Shown: piece by piece, positions 7,663-17,129 of the stretch
How the letters are laid out: each line of letters begins with the position of its first letter
Numbering within the stretch: the stretch's first letter is position 1
NCBI GenBank assembly: GCA_963674575.2
Contig: CAXXQT010000005.1
Coordinates: 372,001-436,000 of the forward strand
Direction: 5' to 3'
DNA length: 64,000 nucleotides
Origin: JAAYAY01 sp963674575
GTDB taxonomy: Bacteria; Planctomycetota; Planctomycetia; Pirellulales; Thermoguttaceae
Notes under the pieces: model-generated
Database searches by the model: none
What the model was told of the DNA's origin: nothing
The model's input: the letters and a program-made list of their open reading frames with translations, nothing else
Position numbers and translations under genes: made by a program

Positions 7663-10600
7663 TCAGGCCGGCTCTTCCTCGGTCGAGGCATCAGGATCCT
7701 GGACCGGATCAGGAATCTCGGCAAGCGAGCCGTTGCCCGGGACGCTAATGCCTGATTCCTCCACGCCGGGGTCAGCCAGCGCCGAGGTTGCGTCTTCCGT
7801 CTGAGTGGGTTCCGAGTTCCTTACTGACTTGCGACCACTTCGGAAATAGGCGTACCCCGCCAGCATGGCGTACTGCACGCCCCAGAAGATCGCAATCAGG
7901 ACGACCGCCAGGCCCATGTAGTAGTACGTGTTGTTGCCCGGAGTGGCTTTCCAGCGATAGAATAGGAATGCGGATGTCGCCAAGGCCACGACGACCACGG
8001 ACAACTTGGTATTGACCGATTTCAACAGCCGGGATCGGGCATGGGTGTCGAGTGCCGACTGGGCCGACAGGTTGGCAAGTTCTCGCAAGGTGACAAGGTC
8101 TTCGGCCCTCTCGGGCGCAACGGCGCGGGGGCCCGTTGGATTGGCCGGGGCGTCGGATGAAGGGGATTCCGGTGTGAGTTCTTCCTGGGAGCTGTCTTGG
8201 CACGGGGGGCTGCTCGCAGGGCTTTGGCCCTCCTCCTGGCGAGGGTCGGCCGCTTGTTGCGAGTGGGTCGTAGACCTGGAACTGGGGCCACTCTGGTTCA
8301 CTCTTGCCAACAAGCCTGCCATATACTGCTCAATGGACACATCGTCGTTTGCATCGCTGTCTGCGGCGTTTGTTGCTGGGCGTTCTTCCCGGGGAGGACG
8401 CACGAAGGAGTCAGCGATCACGGGATCGGCAAGGAGGATCTCCGAGACGCTTGGTCGGACGTTTCCGGCTTCCTCGCGCATGACGATCGGAGGTTCTTCC
8501 TGTTCTGGATCTTCCTCTCGCTGAAGGTCTCGCAGTCCAGTCAGTTCGCTTAGCGGTTGGGTCTGGGATGGTGAAACGCCTTCCAACTGCCTGAACAGAT
8601 CGTGGGAACGGTTTGAGCGGCCGTCCGCGTTCGCGTCTGACAGGTCGTCCAGAAAGCCGAGTCCTTCCGAGTTGGAAGAGTCGGGGCTCCCATTCGAGGC
8701 GTAAGGGACTGTTTCCCGCCGGGCAATGCGTTCGTCCAGTTCACGCTCTCGGGCATCCAGCTGTTCGGCCCGAGCGGCAAGTTTGTTCTCTGCTTCAGCC
8801 TGCAACGCCTCCCAATCTGTCCGGCTGGCATCCAACGCCTCTTTCTGCGCATCGAGTTGCCCGGCTCTCTGCTCGATTTGCCGTTGGGCTTCAAGCTGAG
8901 CGGTTTCCCATTTCTGTTGCTCCTCGGCGAAGCCCTGCCGTTCCGCCCTGAGTTCGGCGGCCTCCTGGGCAATCCTCTCCGATTCCTCTTTCAGTTGGTT
9001 GCGATCTTCTTCCAGTTCCGTGGAGATTTGTTCGCTGGATGCGAACTCGGCCTCCGCGGCCTCGCGCTCCTTCGCAACGGCTTTCCGCATCGAGTCGAGT
9101 TCCGCGCGGGTGGCTGCCAGCTCTTCTTGCTGACGTTCCAGGTCCGAGGCTTCGCGGGTCGCGGCCTGGGTCCGCTCCAACGCGAGCTGCTCGGTAAGTT
9201 GTTCGTAGCGCCGGCGGTCAGCTTCGGCGGCCTCGCGTTCCTTGCCGACCGCTTCCCGCATCGAGTCGAGTTCCGCGCGAGCGGCTGCAAGCTCCTCTCG
9301 CTGTCGTTCCAGGTCTGAAACTTCGCGGGTGACGTTCTCGGACTGCTGCTCAGCCTGGGCCCGCTCTTGTGCGAGCTGCTCGGTGAGCTGTTCGTAACGT
9401 TGGCGGTTGGCGTCTGCGGCCTCGCGTTCCTTGGTCACGGCTTCCCGCATCGAGTCCAGCTCAGCGCGAGCGGTCGTCAACTCTTCTCGCTGACGTTCCA
9501 GATCCGAGATCTCACGGGTCACGGTCTCGGACCGCTGCTCAGCCTGGGCCCGCTCCTGGGCGAGTTGCTCGGCGAGCTCTTCATAACGTTGGCGATCGGC
9601 TTCGGCGGCCTCACACTGCTTGGTCGCGGCTTCCCGCATTGAGTCGAGTTCCGCACGGGTGGCCGCAAACTCTTCTCGCTGACGTTCCAGGTCCGAGGCC
9701 TCGCGGGTGACGGTCTCGGCCTGTTGTTCGGCCTGGGATCGCTGCTGTGCAAGTTGTCCGGCCAGTTCTTCGTAACGTTGACGATCTGCTTCGGCGGCCT
9801 CGCGCTGCTTGTCCACGTCTTCCTGCATCGAGTCGAGTTTTGCGCGAGCGGCCGCAAGCTCCTCCCACTGACGCTCCAGGTCCGAGGCCTCGCGGCTGAC
9901 GGTCTCGGACCGCTGCACGGTCTGAGTCCGTTCCTGGCGAAGTTGCTCGGTGAGCTGTTCGTAGCGTTGGCGATCGGCTTCGGCGGCTTTCTGCGTCGAG
10001 TCGAGCTCTGCACGCGCGGCCGTCAACTCTTCTTGCTGACGTTTCAGGTCCGAGGCCTCGCGAGTGATGGTCTCGGCTTGCTGTTCGGCCTGGGCTCGCT
10101 CCTGGTGGAGTTGCTTGGTGAGCTCTTCGTAGCGTTGGCGGTCCGCTTCTGCGGCCTCGCGTTCCCTGTCAACGGTTTCTCGCATCGAGTCGAGTTTTGC
10201 GCGAGCGGCCGCAAGTTCCTCCCACCGACGTTCCAGGTCCGACGTCTCGCGGGTCACCGTTTCGGCGTGAGTCCGCTCCTGTGCGAGTTGCTTGGTGAGG
10301 CTTTCGCATTTTTGGCGGTCGGCCTGCAGCTCTATACGCGCAGCCTCAAGCTCTTGGGTTTGCCGATCGAATTCGGCCTGTTGTGTTTGCAGGGCACATT
10401 CGGACTGGTCATGCTCCTGATGCCATCGCTGACGGGCGGCCTCGAAGTTCGCCTGTTCCTCCCGAAGAAATGCCTGGGCCTCCTTGAGCAGCGTTTGCTC
10501 AGTAGGCGGCATCTGTCCGTCGTCTTGAAGACTGGTGTCTCCCTCGGCGGGGAGGGGGGCTTCCTCCTTAAGGGGCTGGTTTTCGTGTAGCTCGCCTGTG

Positions 10601-11121
10601 AGCTGTTTGATTTGGAGGTTTGCCTGGCGGAGTCGCTGCAGAATTTTTCCGGTTCTTTTTCGGGCGAGGTCCTTGGCAGCGCGGAGATGCTCGACTAGAC
10701 TATCGCCTTTTCCTACCCTATCGGAGCCTCCTGCGGAGAGAGAGTCTTCTGGTGAACCCAATGGGGCCGAGGGTGTCCCTGGTTCAAGGACCTCAAATTC
10801 GACGGGCCCGATGGAGAGCCGATCTCCTGCATGGAGCGGTGCGTCAGTGAAACTGGCGCCGTTAAGCCGTGTGTCTGCCGCCCAGCGCCGAACGATAGTG
10901 TGCGCTGCCTTCCGAATGAGGATGCAATGGAGAGGCTGCACACCTACAGCACGAATTCGCAGGGTGCAATGTTCACCTGACCCGATCGTGCATTTTGGGC
11001 TCTTAAGGCGGATGATTTGTCCTTCCCGTTGTGTACTGCAAATGCGCAGCACGAGCGGCCCAGGAGGCGATGTCCTGTCGGACATTGTCCGCCGGCGCGG
11101 GGTTTTGAGGGCCTCCACCAT
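7663..11121 (-). CDS. FHA-domain, long coiled-coil, membrane-anchored protein
   Basis: 1152 aa. An FHA phosphothreonine-binding domain occupies roughly residues 25-110 (TIGSGEHC, PLHCIL, LNG). A very long coiled coil follows, built from about seven repeats of up to 63 residues centred on EADRQRYEEL and TREASDLERQ; 63 is nine heptads. A low-complexity acidic/proline region comes next, then two hydrophobic segments near the C-terminus (LSVVVVALATSAFLFY and YYYMGLAVVLIAIFWGV). The start at MVEALKTP is preceded by GAGGAAGGA. It probably anchors a phospho-dependent assembly at the membrane; partner unknown. Confidence 0.85.
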   Translation of the reverse strand: MVEALKTPRRRTMSDRTSPPGPLVLRICSTQREGQIIRLKSPKCTIGSGEHCTLRIRAVGVQPLHCILIRKAAHTIVRRWAADTRLNGASFTDAPLHAGDRLSIGPVEFEVLEPGTPSAPLGSPEDSLSAGGSDRVGKGDSLVEHLRAAKDLARKRTGKILQRLRQANLQIKQLTGELHENQPLKEEAPLPAEGDTSLQDDGQMPPTEQTLLKEAQAFLREEQANFEAARQRWHQEHDQSECALQTQQAEFDRQTQELEAARIELQADRQKCESLTKQLAQERTHAETVTRETSDLERRWEELAAARAKLDSMRETVDREREAAEADRQRYEELTKQLHQERAQAEQQAETITREASDLKRQQEELTAARAELDSTQKAAEADRQRYEQLTEQLRQERTQTVQRSETVSREASDLERQWEELAAARAKLDSMQEDVDKQREAAEADRQRYEELAGQLAQQRSQAEQQAETVTREASDLERQREEFAATRAELDSMREAATKQCEAAEADRQRYEELAEQLAQERAQAEQRSETVTREISDLERQREELTTARAELDSMREAVTKEREAADANRQRYEQLTEQLAQERAQAEQQSENVTREVSDLERQREELAAARAELDSMREAVGKEREAAEADRRRYEQLTEQLALERTQAATREASDLERQQEELAATRAELDSMRKAVAKEREAAEAEFASSEQISTELEEDRNQLKEESERIAQEAAELRAERQGFAEEQQKWETAQLEAQRQIEQRAGQLDAQKEALDASRTDWEALQAEAENKLAARAEQLDARERELDERIARRETVPYASNGSPDSSNSEGLGFLDDLSDANADGRSNRSHDLFRQLEGVSPSQTQPLSELTGLRDLQREEDPEQEEPPIVMREEAGNVRPSVSEILLADPVIADSFVRPPREERPATNAADSDANDDVSIEQYMAGLLARVNQSGPSSRSTTHSQQAADPRQEEGQSPASSPPCQDSSQEELTPESPSSDAPANPTGPRAVAPERAEDLVTLRELANLSAQSALDTHARSRLLKSVNTKLSVVVVALATSAFLFYRWKATPGNNTYYYMGLAVVLIAIFWGVQYAMLAGYAYFRSGRKSVRNSEPTQTEDATSALADPGVEESGISVPGNGSLAEIPDPVQDPDASTEEEPA

Positions 11122-11758
11122 AGTATTTCCTTCCTCGACACGTAAATTTCGAGATCCGGCGAGGGGCACCGGGAACGGTATTTCCCCAGGGAAATGTGAC
11201 CCGGAGTCACTAAACCTCTCGGTGGATTTAGCTTACGCCCAACGGCCGGTCAACGTGCGGGATGCGGCTGGAGGCCGGTCCTTCCGAGAATGACGAAAAA
11301 GGGCTGTATATCTTTGCCGGTTTTGTCGATTATCCGATAGCAACGTTCAACCAACCGGGCGACCTCTCCCGTGCGGGAAGTTCTCGGTTGGGGCCTCAAC
11401 GAACGGATTCAAAAGTGTCCGATTCTGAGGGGCCGCTTTCGAAACGGGGGTGGGACCTTCTGGGCCCCTCCCTGTGTCGGGGGAATTGAGCGCAACGTGG
11501 GCGTTGTTACGGTTTTATGAAAACAACTTTCCCCAGACGGGTTTTATTTCGGTCGTTCCTGGTTTTTTGGGAACCCCCGAGCCCGTTTGGCGTACTATAT
11601 TTTGGTTGCGGATGCGGGAGATAAATCGGCTTCTCCCAACTCCGCTATCTTGTCATTTGGTGAAGGTCCAACAGAGATGAGGGGTTCGAAATCGGCTTGC
11701 CGAGGGGTGCGTCCCGTCGGAGAACCAATGCCAGGATCGAGCACCGAGGTGTTCAGCC
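11122..11758. other. intergenic region with a repeated 17-nt upstream motif
   Basis: 637 bases between the divergent FHA gene and the DksA-like gene. No believable ORF. At 11221-11237 it contains GGTGGATTTAGCTTACG, matching 15 of 17 bases at 41787-41803; both copies lie upstream of minus-strand genes. An A/T-rich patch near 11590-11610 could be the plus-strand promoter but no consensus is certain. Confidence 0.4.
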
Positions 11759-12211
11759 ATGAAGAATCGCAAAGAAGCCATGTCGAGCATGCGACAGATT
11801 CTGATCAAGCGCCGCGACGCATTGCGCCAAGCGCTCGCCGGTGATCTGAGCATGTTGAAGGAGATGCGTTCCGACGTGTCGGGCGACGTCGTGGATTGGG
11901 CGCTCGATTCCGTCCAGGACGAAATCAATTCTCAGTTGGCGGAAGTGGAAAGCCGCGAATTGGCTCGAATTGAGAATGCCCTGGAGCGGATGCGCGACGG
12001 ACAATACGGAGCATGCGAGGCGTGCGGGACGAATATCCCCATGGCACGTCTTAATGCCCTGCCCTACGCCACGCTTTGCATCAAGTGCCAACGCGAGGCG
12101 GAACGGGACGGTGGATACGGCGGAGGTCCGGTCGATTGGGCTCGTTTGGTCGACGTGAGCGGCGGCGATGCCGACGTTTCGATCAACGACATCGAACTGG
12201 ACGTTTCCTGA
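11759..12211 (+). CDS. DksA/TraR-family zinc-finger regulator
   Basis: 150 aa. A long N-terminal coiled coil (residues 1-75, rich in Leu/Glu/Arg) is followed by a C4 zinc finger: CEACG, then 17-18 residues later CIKC. DksA-type proteins enter the RNA polymerase secondary channel and tune transcription initiation with (p)ppGpp. The acidic tail ends INDIELDVS. It is shortly followed by a secreted protease, perhaps co-transcribed. Whether it acts as DksA proper is not decided by sequence alone. Confidence 0.88.
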   Translation: MKNRKEAMSSMRQILIKRRDALRQALAGDLSMLKEMRSDVSGDVVDWALDSVQDEINSQLAEVESRELARIENALERMRDGQYGACEACGTNIPMARLNALPYATLCIKCQREAERDGGYGGGPVDWARLVDVSGGDADVSINDIELDVS

Positions 12212-12247
12212 TCCACTTCCCTTGCTGAAGTCGTGGAAAGAGACACC

Positions 12248-13426
12248 ATGGCGAGAAGCGTGCACCCATCGCCGGTTCGGGCTCGCGGACCGGCGTTTCT
12301 ATTTCTTGTGTTGGCGACGCTGGTTTCCTCGGTGTCGTTCGTATCGGCCCAGTCGGTTTTTGAGGTGGCCGCCGAACGCCATGGGCCGGTTGATTCCCAG
12401 AAAAGGGAGGAACTCCTGCGCGAATTGCGAGCCCACGCTGCGGTGCTGGAGGCCCAGTCGGGCGTGGTCAAGGCGGTTGTGAAACTGGTCGGTCCCGCAG
12501 TCGTCCATATTGAAGCGGACGTGGCCGACCAGACCGTCCCCATGCATGGTCGGAAGCGTTTTCGCGAAGAAGCCGGTTCAGGCGTGATCGTCCGTATCGG
12601 TGGAGCCTTTTACGTGCTGACGAACCGCCATGTGGTCAACGGGGCCGAGATCGATAAGATCGAGGTGACCCTCGCGGACGGACGTCCCCTTCAGCCGACA
12701 CGCGTCTGGAACGAAGCGCAGACGGACGTCGCTGTGTTGAAGATCGACGCCCCGGATCTTGTGGCCGCCGAATTGGGGGATAGCGATGCCCTTGAAATCG
12801 GCGATTTCGTGCTCGCCATGGGCAGCCCCTTTGGCTTGAGCCACTCGGTCACGTTTGGGATCGTCAGCGCCAAGGGGCGTCGCGATCTGGAATTGGGCTC
12901 GTCCGGTCTGGAGTTTCAGGACTTCCTGCAGACCGATGCGGCTATCAATCCCGGCAACAGCGGCGGTCCGCTGGTCAATCTTCGCGGGGAAGTGGTCGGC
13001 ATCAACACCGCCATTGCCAGCAATTCGGGAGGCAGCGAAGGAATCGGGTTCGCGATCCCGATTCGCATGTTCATGTTCACGGCCCGACAACTTGTCGAAA
13101 ACGGCAAGGTCCGACGGGCCTATCTGGGAGTTACGCTGCGGCACGATTTCGATGCCGCCACGGCCGCTTCGCTCGGGCTCCCCTCGCCATTTGGGGCGCA
13201 GGTAACCGACGTGCTGGGCAATTCTCCTGCCGCCGACGCAGGGATTCAGAAAGACGATGTCGTCCTTCAGTTCAACAACGTCACGATCGAAGACGATGAC
13301 CACTTGATCAACGTTGTCAAGCTCACCGAGATCGGGCGCGAGGTTCCTCTTGTCGTTTTCCGCAACCGCGAGCCAAAGACATTGCAGGTGCGCCTTGCGG
13401 AATTGCAGACGCGAACTGACCCCTGA
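12248..13426 (+). CDS. secreted trypsin-like serine protease with PDZ domain (DegP/HtrA type)
   Basis: 392 aa. Signal peptide at residues 1-35 (FLFLVLATLVSSVSFVSA). Catalytic triad: His128 in LTNRHVV, Asp160 in QTDVAVLKID, Ser238 in NPGNSGGPLVN. One C-terminal PDZ domain (about 280-385) with GAQVTDVLGNSPAADAGIQ. Such proteases degrade or refold damaged envelope proteins outside the cytoplasm. The ATG at 12248 was chosen for the signal peptide and upstream GAAAGAGA; a GTG at 12233 is also in frame. Convergent with RNase D. Confidence 0.92.
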   Translation: MARSVHPSPVRARGPAFLFLVLATLVSSVSFVSAQSVFEVAAERHGPVDSQKREELLRELRAHAAVLEAQSGVVKAVVKLVGPAVVHIEADVADQTVPMHGRKRFREEAGSGVIVRIGGAFYVLTNRHVVNGAEIDKIEVTLADGRPLQPTRVWNEAQTDVAVLKIDAPDLVAAELGDSDALEIGDFVLAMGSPFGLSHSVTFGIVSAKGRRDLELGSSGLEFQDFLQTDAAINPGNSGGPLVNLRGEVVGINTAIASNSGGSEGIGFAIPIRMFMFTARQLVENGKVRRAYLGVTLRHDFDAATAASLGLPSPFGAQVTDVLGNSPAADAGIQKDDVVLQFNNVTIEDDDHLINVVKLTEIGREVPLVVFRNREPKTLQVRLAELQTRTDP

Positions 13427-13436
13427 TTCGCTGCTA

Positions 13437-14693
13437 TCACCGGCCTTGCCCGTTTACCGGGTCGAACACCAGGGGATGGTCCGACGCGGGGTTGTCCACC
13501 CGAACGGCGATCTTGCCACTGAGGAGATCGTCGAAGAGGTTGCCGACGAGTTCGGCCCGCCAGCCGAGGGAGAGAGACGGGGGCTGTCCGTGGCGACGGA
13601 TTCCCGTGCGGAAGTTGATCAGGTCGCGCACGTCGTTTGGCCCGCCCACAAGGGATGGGGCGAGTTGCGATTCTCTTGCCACGCTTCCCAGGGCGGAAAA
13701 AAGGAACTGGCCGAGTACGGACAGTTGGGGTTTCGATTCGGCAGCGGTCTTGGTCGGCCATTCCGTCTCGGGGATCTCCAAGGCTTGCGCAATGCACTCG
13801 GCGATCTCCGGAATCATCCGAACAAGGTTCCTTCGCTCAAAACCCCGTACCGCACGGATCCGTTTGGGGTCAGAAGTCTGCCGTTTGGCCAGTTCGACGA
13901 GCAGATCGTCACGAAGCACCCGGCGAGCCGGTGTGTTGCGCCGCTCCGCTTCCGCCTCGCGCCAGCGCCAAAGTTCGCGGGCAAGGGCCAGACTTCGTCG
14001 ATCCATGCCCGAACTGCCCGATAGGCGACGCCATCGCTCTTGCTGGATCGATCGTTCCACTTCGTCCTGCCAGCGTTCCATTTCCTCGCGGAGCCAAACG
14101 TCACGATCCAAGGCTTCAAGTCGGTCATGGAGGTAGTCGGCGATTTCTCGAAGGTGCCGAACGTCATCAAGGGCATACTGAATCTGTCGGTCGCTCAAGG
14201 GCCGGCGGCGCCAGTCGGTACGTGTCTCGTGCTTCTTCGAACGCTCTCCCACCACCTTGAGGATCAGGTTGCGCAGGCCGATCGGGTACTCGATTCCAAT
14301 CAACCCTGCGGCCACCTGCGTGTCGAGAAGGTGCTTGGGACGTTGGTGGACGGAACGGAGACAGAACTCCAAATCTCCACGTCCAGCATGGACAATCGTC
14401 TCGTGGTTCCCTTCGGCAAGGACTTTCCAGAACGGTGTGGGATCCTCGATGGCGATCGTGTCGATCAAGGCCATTCCATCGGGGTAGGCCACCTGGACGA
14501 GACACAATTCAGGTCGATAGCTGTCTTCCGACACGAATTCCGTGTCCATGGCGATCCATTCGACCTCGAAGAGACGCTGGCAGAAGTCGAGCAGTTCGCT
14601 CTGGGTGGTGATCGTCAGATGGGACACGTGATAGGGCCCGAATGCACAGGGACACGCTTGATTGATGGTGTTCGCGCAGCGCAGCTGGCACAT
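13437..14693 (-). CDS. rnd: ribonuclease D
   Basis: 418 aa. DEDD 3'-5' exoribonuclease: motif I AMDTEF (D50, E52), motif II around HAGRGDLEFC, motif III YALDDVRHL, followed by HRDC-type helical domains in the C-terminal half. RNase D trims tRNA 3' ends. The first 22 residues are unusual for the family; a GTG at 14627 (VSHLTITT) is an alternative start. Ends ten bases from the convergent protease gene. Confidence 0.88.
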   Translation of the reverse strand: MCQLRCANTINQACPCAFGPYHVSHLTITTQSELLDFCQRLFEVEWIAMDTEFVSEDSYRPELCLVQVAYPDGMALIDTIAIEDPTPFWKVLAEGNHETIVHAGRGDLEFCLRSVHQRPKHLLDTQVAAGLIGIEYPIGLRNLILKVVGERSKKHETRTDWRRRPLSDRQIQYALDDVRHLREIADYLHDRLEALDRDVWLREEMERWQDEVERSIQQERWRRLSGSSGMDRRSLALARELWRWREAEAERRNTPARRVLRDDLLVELAKRQTSDPKRIRAVRGFERRNLVRMIPEIAECIAQALEIPETEWPTKTAAESKPQLSVLGQFLFSALGSVARESQLAPSLVGGPNDVRDLINFRTGIRRHGQPPSLSLGWRAELVGNLFDDLLSGKIAVRVDNPASDHPLVFDPVNGQGR

Positions 14694-14820
14694 GCGTAAA
14701 CGACGGGTACCCGACTAACCCACTTTCGGGGGATCGCTGCCGAAACCCTGATAATAATTGTTCGGGGAGCGTTTGAACAGGTGGGCGTCTTGGATAGTCG
14801 ATGCTCGATATGAAGAAAGA

Positions 14821-14850
14821 AAGGCGGCGACCAATGCTGGTCGCCGCCTT
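14821..14850 (-). terminator. rho-independent terminator after the transporter gene
   Basis: A perfect 13-bp stem (14821-14833 with 14838-14850, core GGCGGCGACCA) around a 4-nt loop. On the minus strand it is followed by a T-rich run (TTTCTTTCTTC), the right polarity to end the transporter transcript 30 bases after its stop. Confidence 0.85.
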
Positions 14851-14879
14851 TGGTGGTTTCTGGGATCCCTTCGCCGGGA

Positions 14880-16526
14880 CTACATGAAAATCAGGGTAGT
14901 CACGATGAAGAGCGGCAGGAGGATCGCAAAACTATACAACATGTAGCCGAAGAAACTCGGCATCTTGACGTCGGACTTCTCGGCAATGGCCTTGACCATG
15001 AAATTCGGCCCGTTGCCGATGTAGGTCATGGCCCCCATGAACACGGCACCGAGGCTGATGGCCACCAGCAGGTGCTGGGCAACGCCGGCAACCGCATCAC
15101 GGGCGAGTTCGGGGCTTGCCGAAGTGAGGGCCTTGGCCGTCTCGAAGAACACGACATAGGTGGGGGCGTTGTCGAGAACGGACGACAGACTGCCCGTGGC
15201 CCAGAAGAAGTGCATCGGGCTGTGCAAGCCCAGTTCCGACCCTTGTGCGTTCAAAATCTGGAGTGGCGCCTGCATGCAGATGAAGATGCCGAAGAACAGT
15301 GCGGCGACTTCGATGATGGCATGGTAGTTGAAATTGTTGGCCTTCCGAACGGCAGCGCTTCCCAGAAGGAGCGACATGGCGACGAGGGCAATCTGGACGA
15401 TCTCGCGGGCATACATCCAGGGATCCCAGCCCAAGATCGGCTTACCCGGGGCAAGCAGGGCGACTCCGAGGACCACGCCGATCAGCAGGGGCACGTTGGG
15501 CCACAGGCCGGAGAACTGGAGCTTCCGCACCTGGGTTTCGTCCCGGGCGATGTCGGTCATTTCCTCCTTGGGATAGGAAACGAAGTAATCCCAGAGGAAG
15601 TAGATGGCCAGCAGACAGCCGTTCACAAACAGCCACTCAGGCCAAAGGGCGAAGGTCCACATGAAGGGAACGTTTCGCAGATAGCCGAGGAAAAGGGGGG
15701 GGTCACCGATCGGCAAGAGGCAGCCGCCGCAGTTACAGACCACGAAGATGAAGAACACAACCGTGTGGACCTTGAACTTTCGTTCGCGGTTCGTCTCCAG
15801 CAGGGGGCGAATCAGGAGCATGGCGGCCCCGGTCGTCCCGATGAAACTGGCGAGCAGGCCGCCCACGGCAATGAACGCGGTATTGGTTTTCGGATGGGCC
15901 GGCAGGTCGCCCTCGATGCGAATGCCGCCGCTGATCGTGTAGAGACTGAAAAGAAGGACGATGAACGGGATGTACTCGCCCAAGATGGCGTTGTTCAGCA
16001 CGGTGGTTGCAAGGCCCAATCCGCCTTCGCCGGCCTCCACGACGGCATGGCCGGGCCAGTGGGCTTCAATGGCCGAGTCGTGGAGCAAGAAGTAGTAGCC
16101 GAGGGTGATGATGCCGAGAATGGCGGCCACGATAAAACGGTTCTTGTTGCTCTCCCACCAATGCTCCGTCCATGGAAGCAGCGGCAGCACGGCGATCGCT
16201 CCGAGGAGCAGTGCGAAGGGAATCACCGTCCAAAGCGGCGGTGGCGAAATGCTTGCTCCTCCGTGACTGCCGTGTGCGGCGGCTTCGTCATGTTCCTCCT
16301 CTGACCCCTCGTGGCCTTTCTCGTGATCTGCTTCATGGCCGTGGTCTGCTGCGGCGGCGTGGTCCCCACCCTCGTGGGCATGTCCGCCGGCTTGCTCCGT
16401 CCACTTCTGCGGCAATCCCATCACCACAAGAAGGAGGTAGACAGCAATCACGCCAAAAATGGCGACAATCAACGGCTTGTCGGAGCCGTGGCCCGCATGG
16501 GAATCTGACATCTCTCCGTTCCGCAT
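14880..16526 (-). CDS. Na+/H+ antiporter or citrate-type transporter (ArsB/NhaD superfamily)
   Basis: 548 aa integral membrane protein with about 12 hydrophobic segments. Conserved-looking stretches include VGGLLASFIGTTGAAMLLIRP, NCGGCLLPIGDPPLFLG and SSVLDNAPTYVVFF, typical of the ion-transporter superfamily that holds NhaD and CitM. Residues 30-95, after a first membrane segment, form a very His/Glu-rich loop that could bind metal or sense pH. The start at 16526 is uncertain; ATG 16511 (MSDSHAGHG) is equally plausible. A strong terminator follows. Confidence 0.82.
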   Translation of the reverse strand: MRNGEMSDSHAGHGSDKPLIVAIFGVIAVYLLLVVMGLPQKWTEQAGGHAHEGGDHAAAADHGHEADHEKGHEGSEEEHDEAAAHGSHGGASISPPPLWTVIPFALLLGAIAVLPLLPWTEHWWESNKNRFIVAAILGIITLGYYFLLHDSAIEAHWPGHAVVEAGEGGLGLATTVLNNAILGEYIPFIVLLFSLYTISGGIRIEGDLPAHPKTNTAFIAVGGLLASFIGTTGAAMLLIRPLLETNRERKFKVHTVVFFIFVVCNCGGCLLPIGDPPLFLGYLRNVPFMWTFALWPEWLFVNGCLLAIYFLWDYFVSYPKEEMTDIARDETQVRKLQFSGLWPNVPLLIGVVLGVALLAPGKPILGWDPWMYAREIVQIALVAMSLLLGSAAVRKANNFNYHAIIEVAALFFGIFICMQAPLQILNAQGSELGLHSPMHFFWATGSLSSVLDNAPTYVVFFETAKALTSASPELARDAVAGVAQHLLVAISLGAVFMGAMTYIGNGPNFMVKAIAEKSDVKMPSFFGYMLYSFAILLPLFIVTTLIFM

Positions 16527-16901
16527 CCTTTCTCAACTGTGCCTGGCACATGGTCATTGATCGGTAAGAAGTGCCCCAACCGCTCGAGCCCGGGGCCGAG
16601 CGAAATGGCTGAGACTAGCCGACCTTTCGGTCCGAGGTGGCGTCAGACCGGGGACGTCACGCTGAGTTGCCCCTGGCGGGGAAGACCGAAGCTGTATCAA
16701 ACCGGCTAGCAGACCCAATTTCCTTGTGAAAATCAAGGGTATCACCCCGAAAAGGGGAACACTTCCCGCGCTCAACCATAGGTCACCGTTTTGACAACTG
16801 CTCACTGTTGGCGGGAACGGGCTGCCCCGAACGTGCGGTTTACGCCACTTCGCCGGGTTCTCATGGTCAAGACTGGCTGCTTGGCATGCCTCCGCCGTGT
16901 T
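16527..16901. other. intergenic region left of a degenerate insertion element
   Basis: 375 bases without a credible gene. A short palindromic stretch (CGCTCG...CGAGCG near 16578-16600) is seen. It likely holds the transporter promoter and the empty flank of the element that begins at 16902. Confidence 0.4.
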
Positions 16902-16938
16902 AGGCAGCCGGACAAAAAGAATCTACCAGTCAGACCTA

Positions 16939-17037
16939 CCAGGATAGAAAGAAGCCGCCGCCGTTGGAAAGAGGGAAACGCGTAGTTGCTGGTGAGGAGA
17001 GACTCTTTCCAACGGCGGCGGCTTCTTTCTATCCTGG
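16939..17037. repeat. perfect 35-bp inverted repeat (hairpin)
   Basis: Arms 16939-16973 and 17003-17037 are exact complements (starting CCAGGATAGAAAGAAGCCGC) with a 29-nt loop. The left arm touches the inner edge of the 38-bp terminal repeat, so this half of the element can fold into a long cruciform or RNA hairpin just before the transposase remnant. Confidence 0.85.
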
Positions 17038-17129
17038 AAGCGGCGTTGGAGTCTGCGAAACTGGTCTGCCCATGATTCGGGATTGAGATTATCCTTTCTG
17101 GTCGACGGGGAGAGTTCGTTTGCGGTCCC

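Noticed and set aside
16939..17037. Rho-independent terminator
   Set aside because: The stem is 35 bp with a 29-nt loop and no T run; it is better explained as part of the inverted-repeat element.
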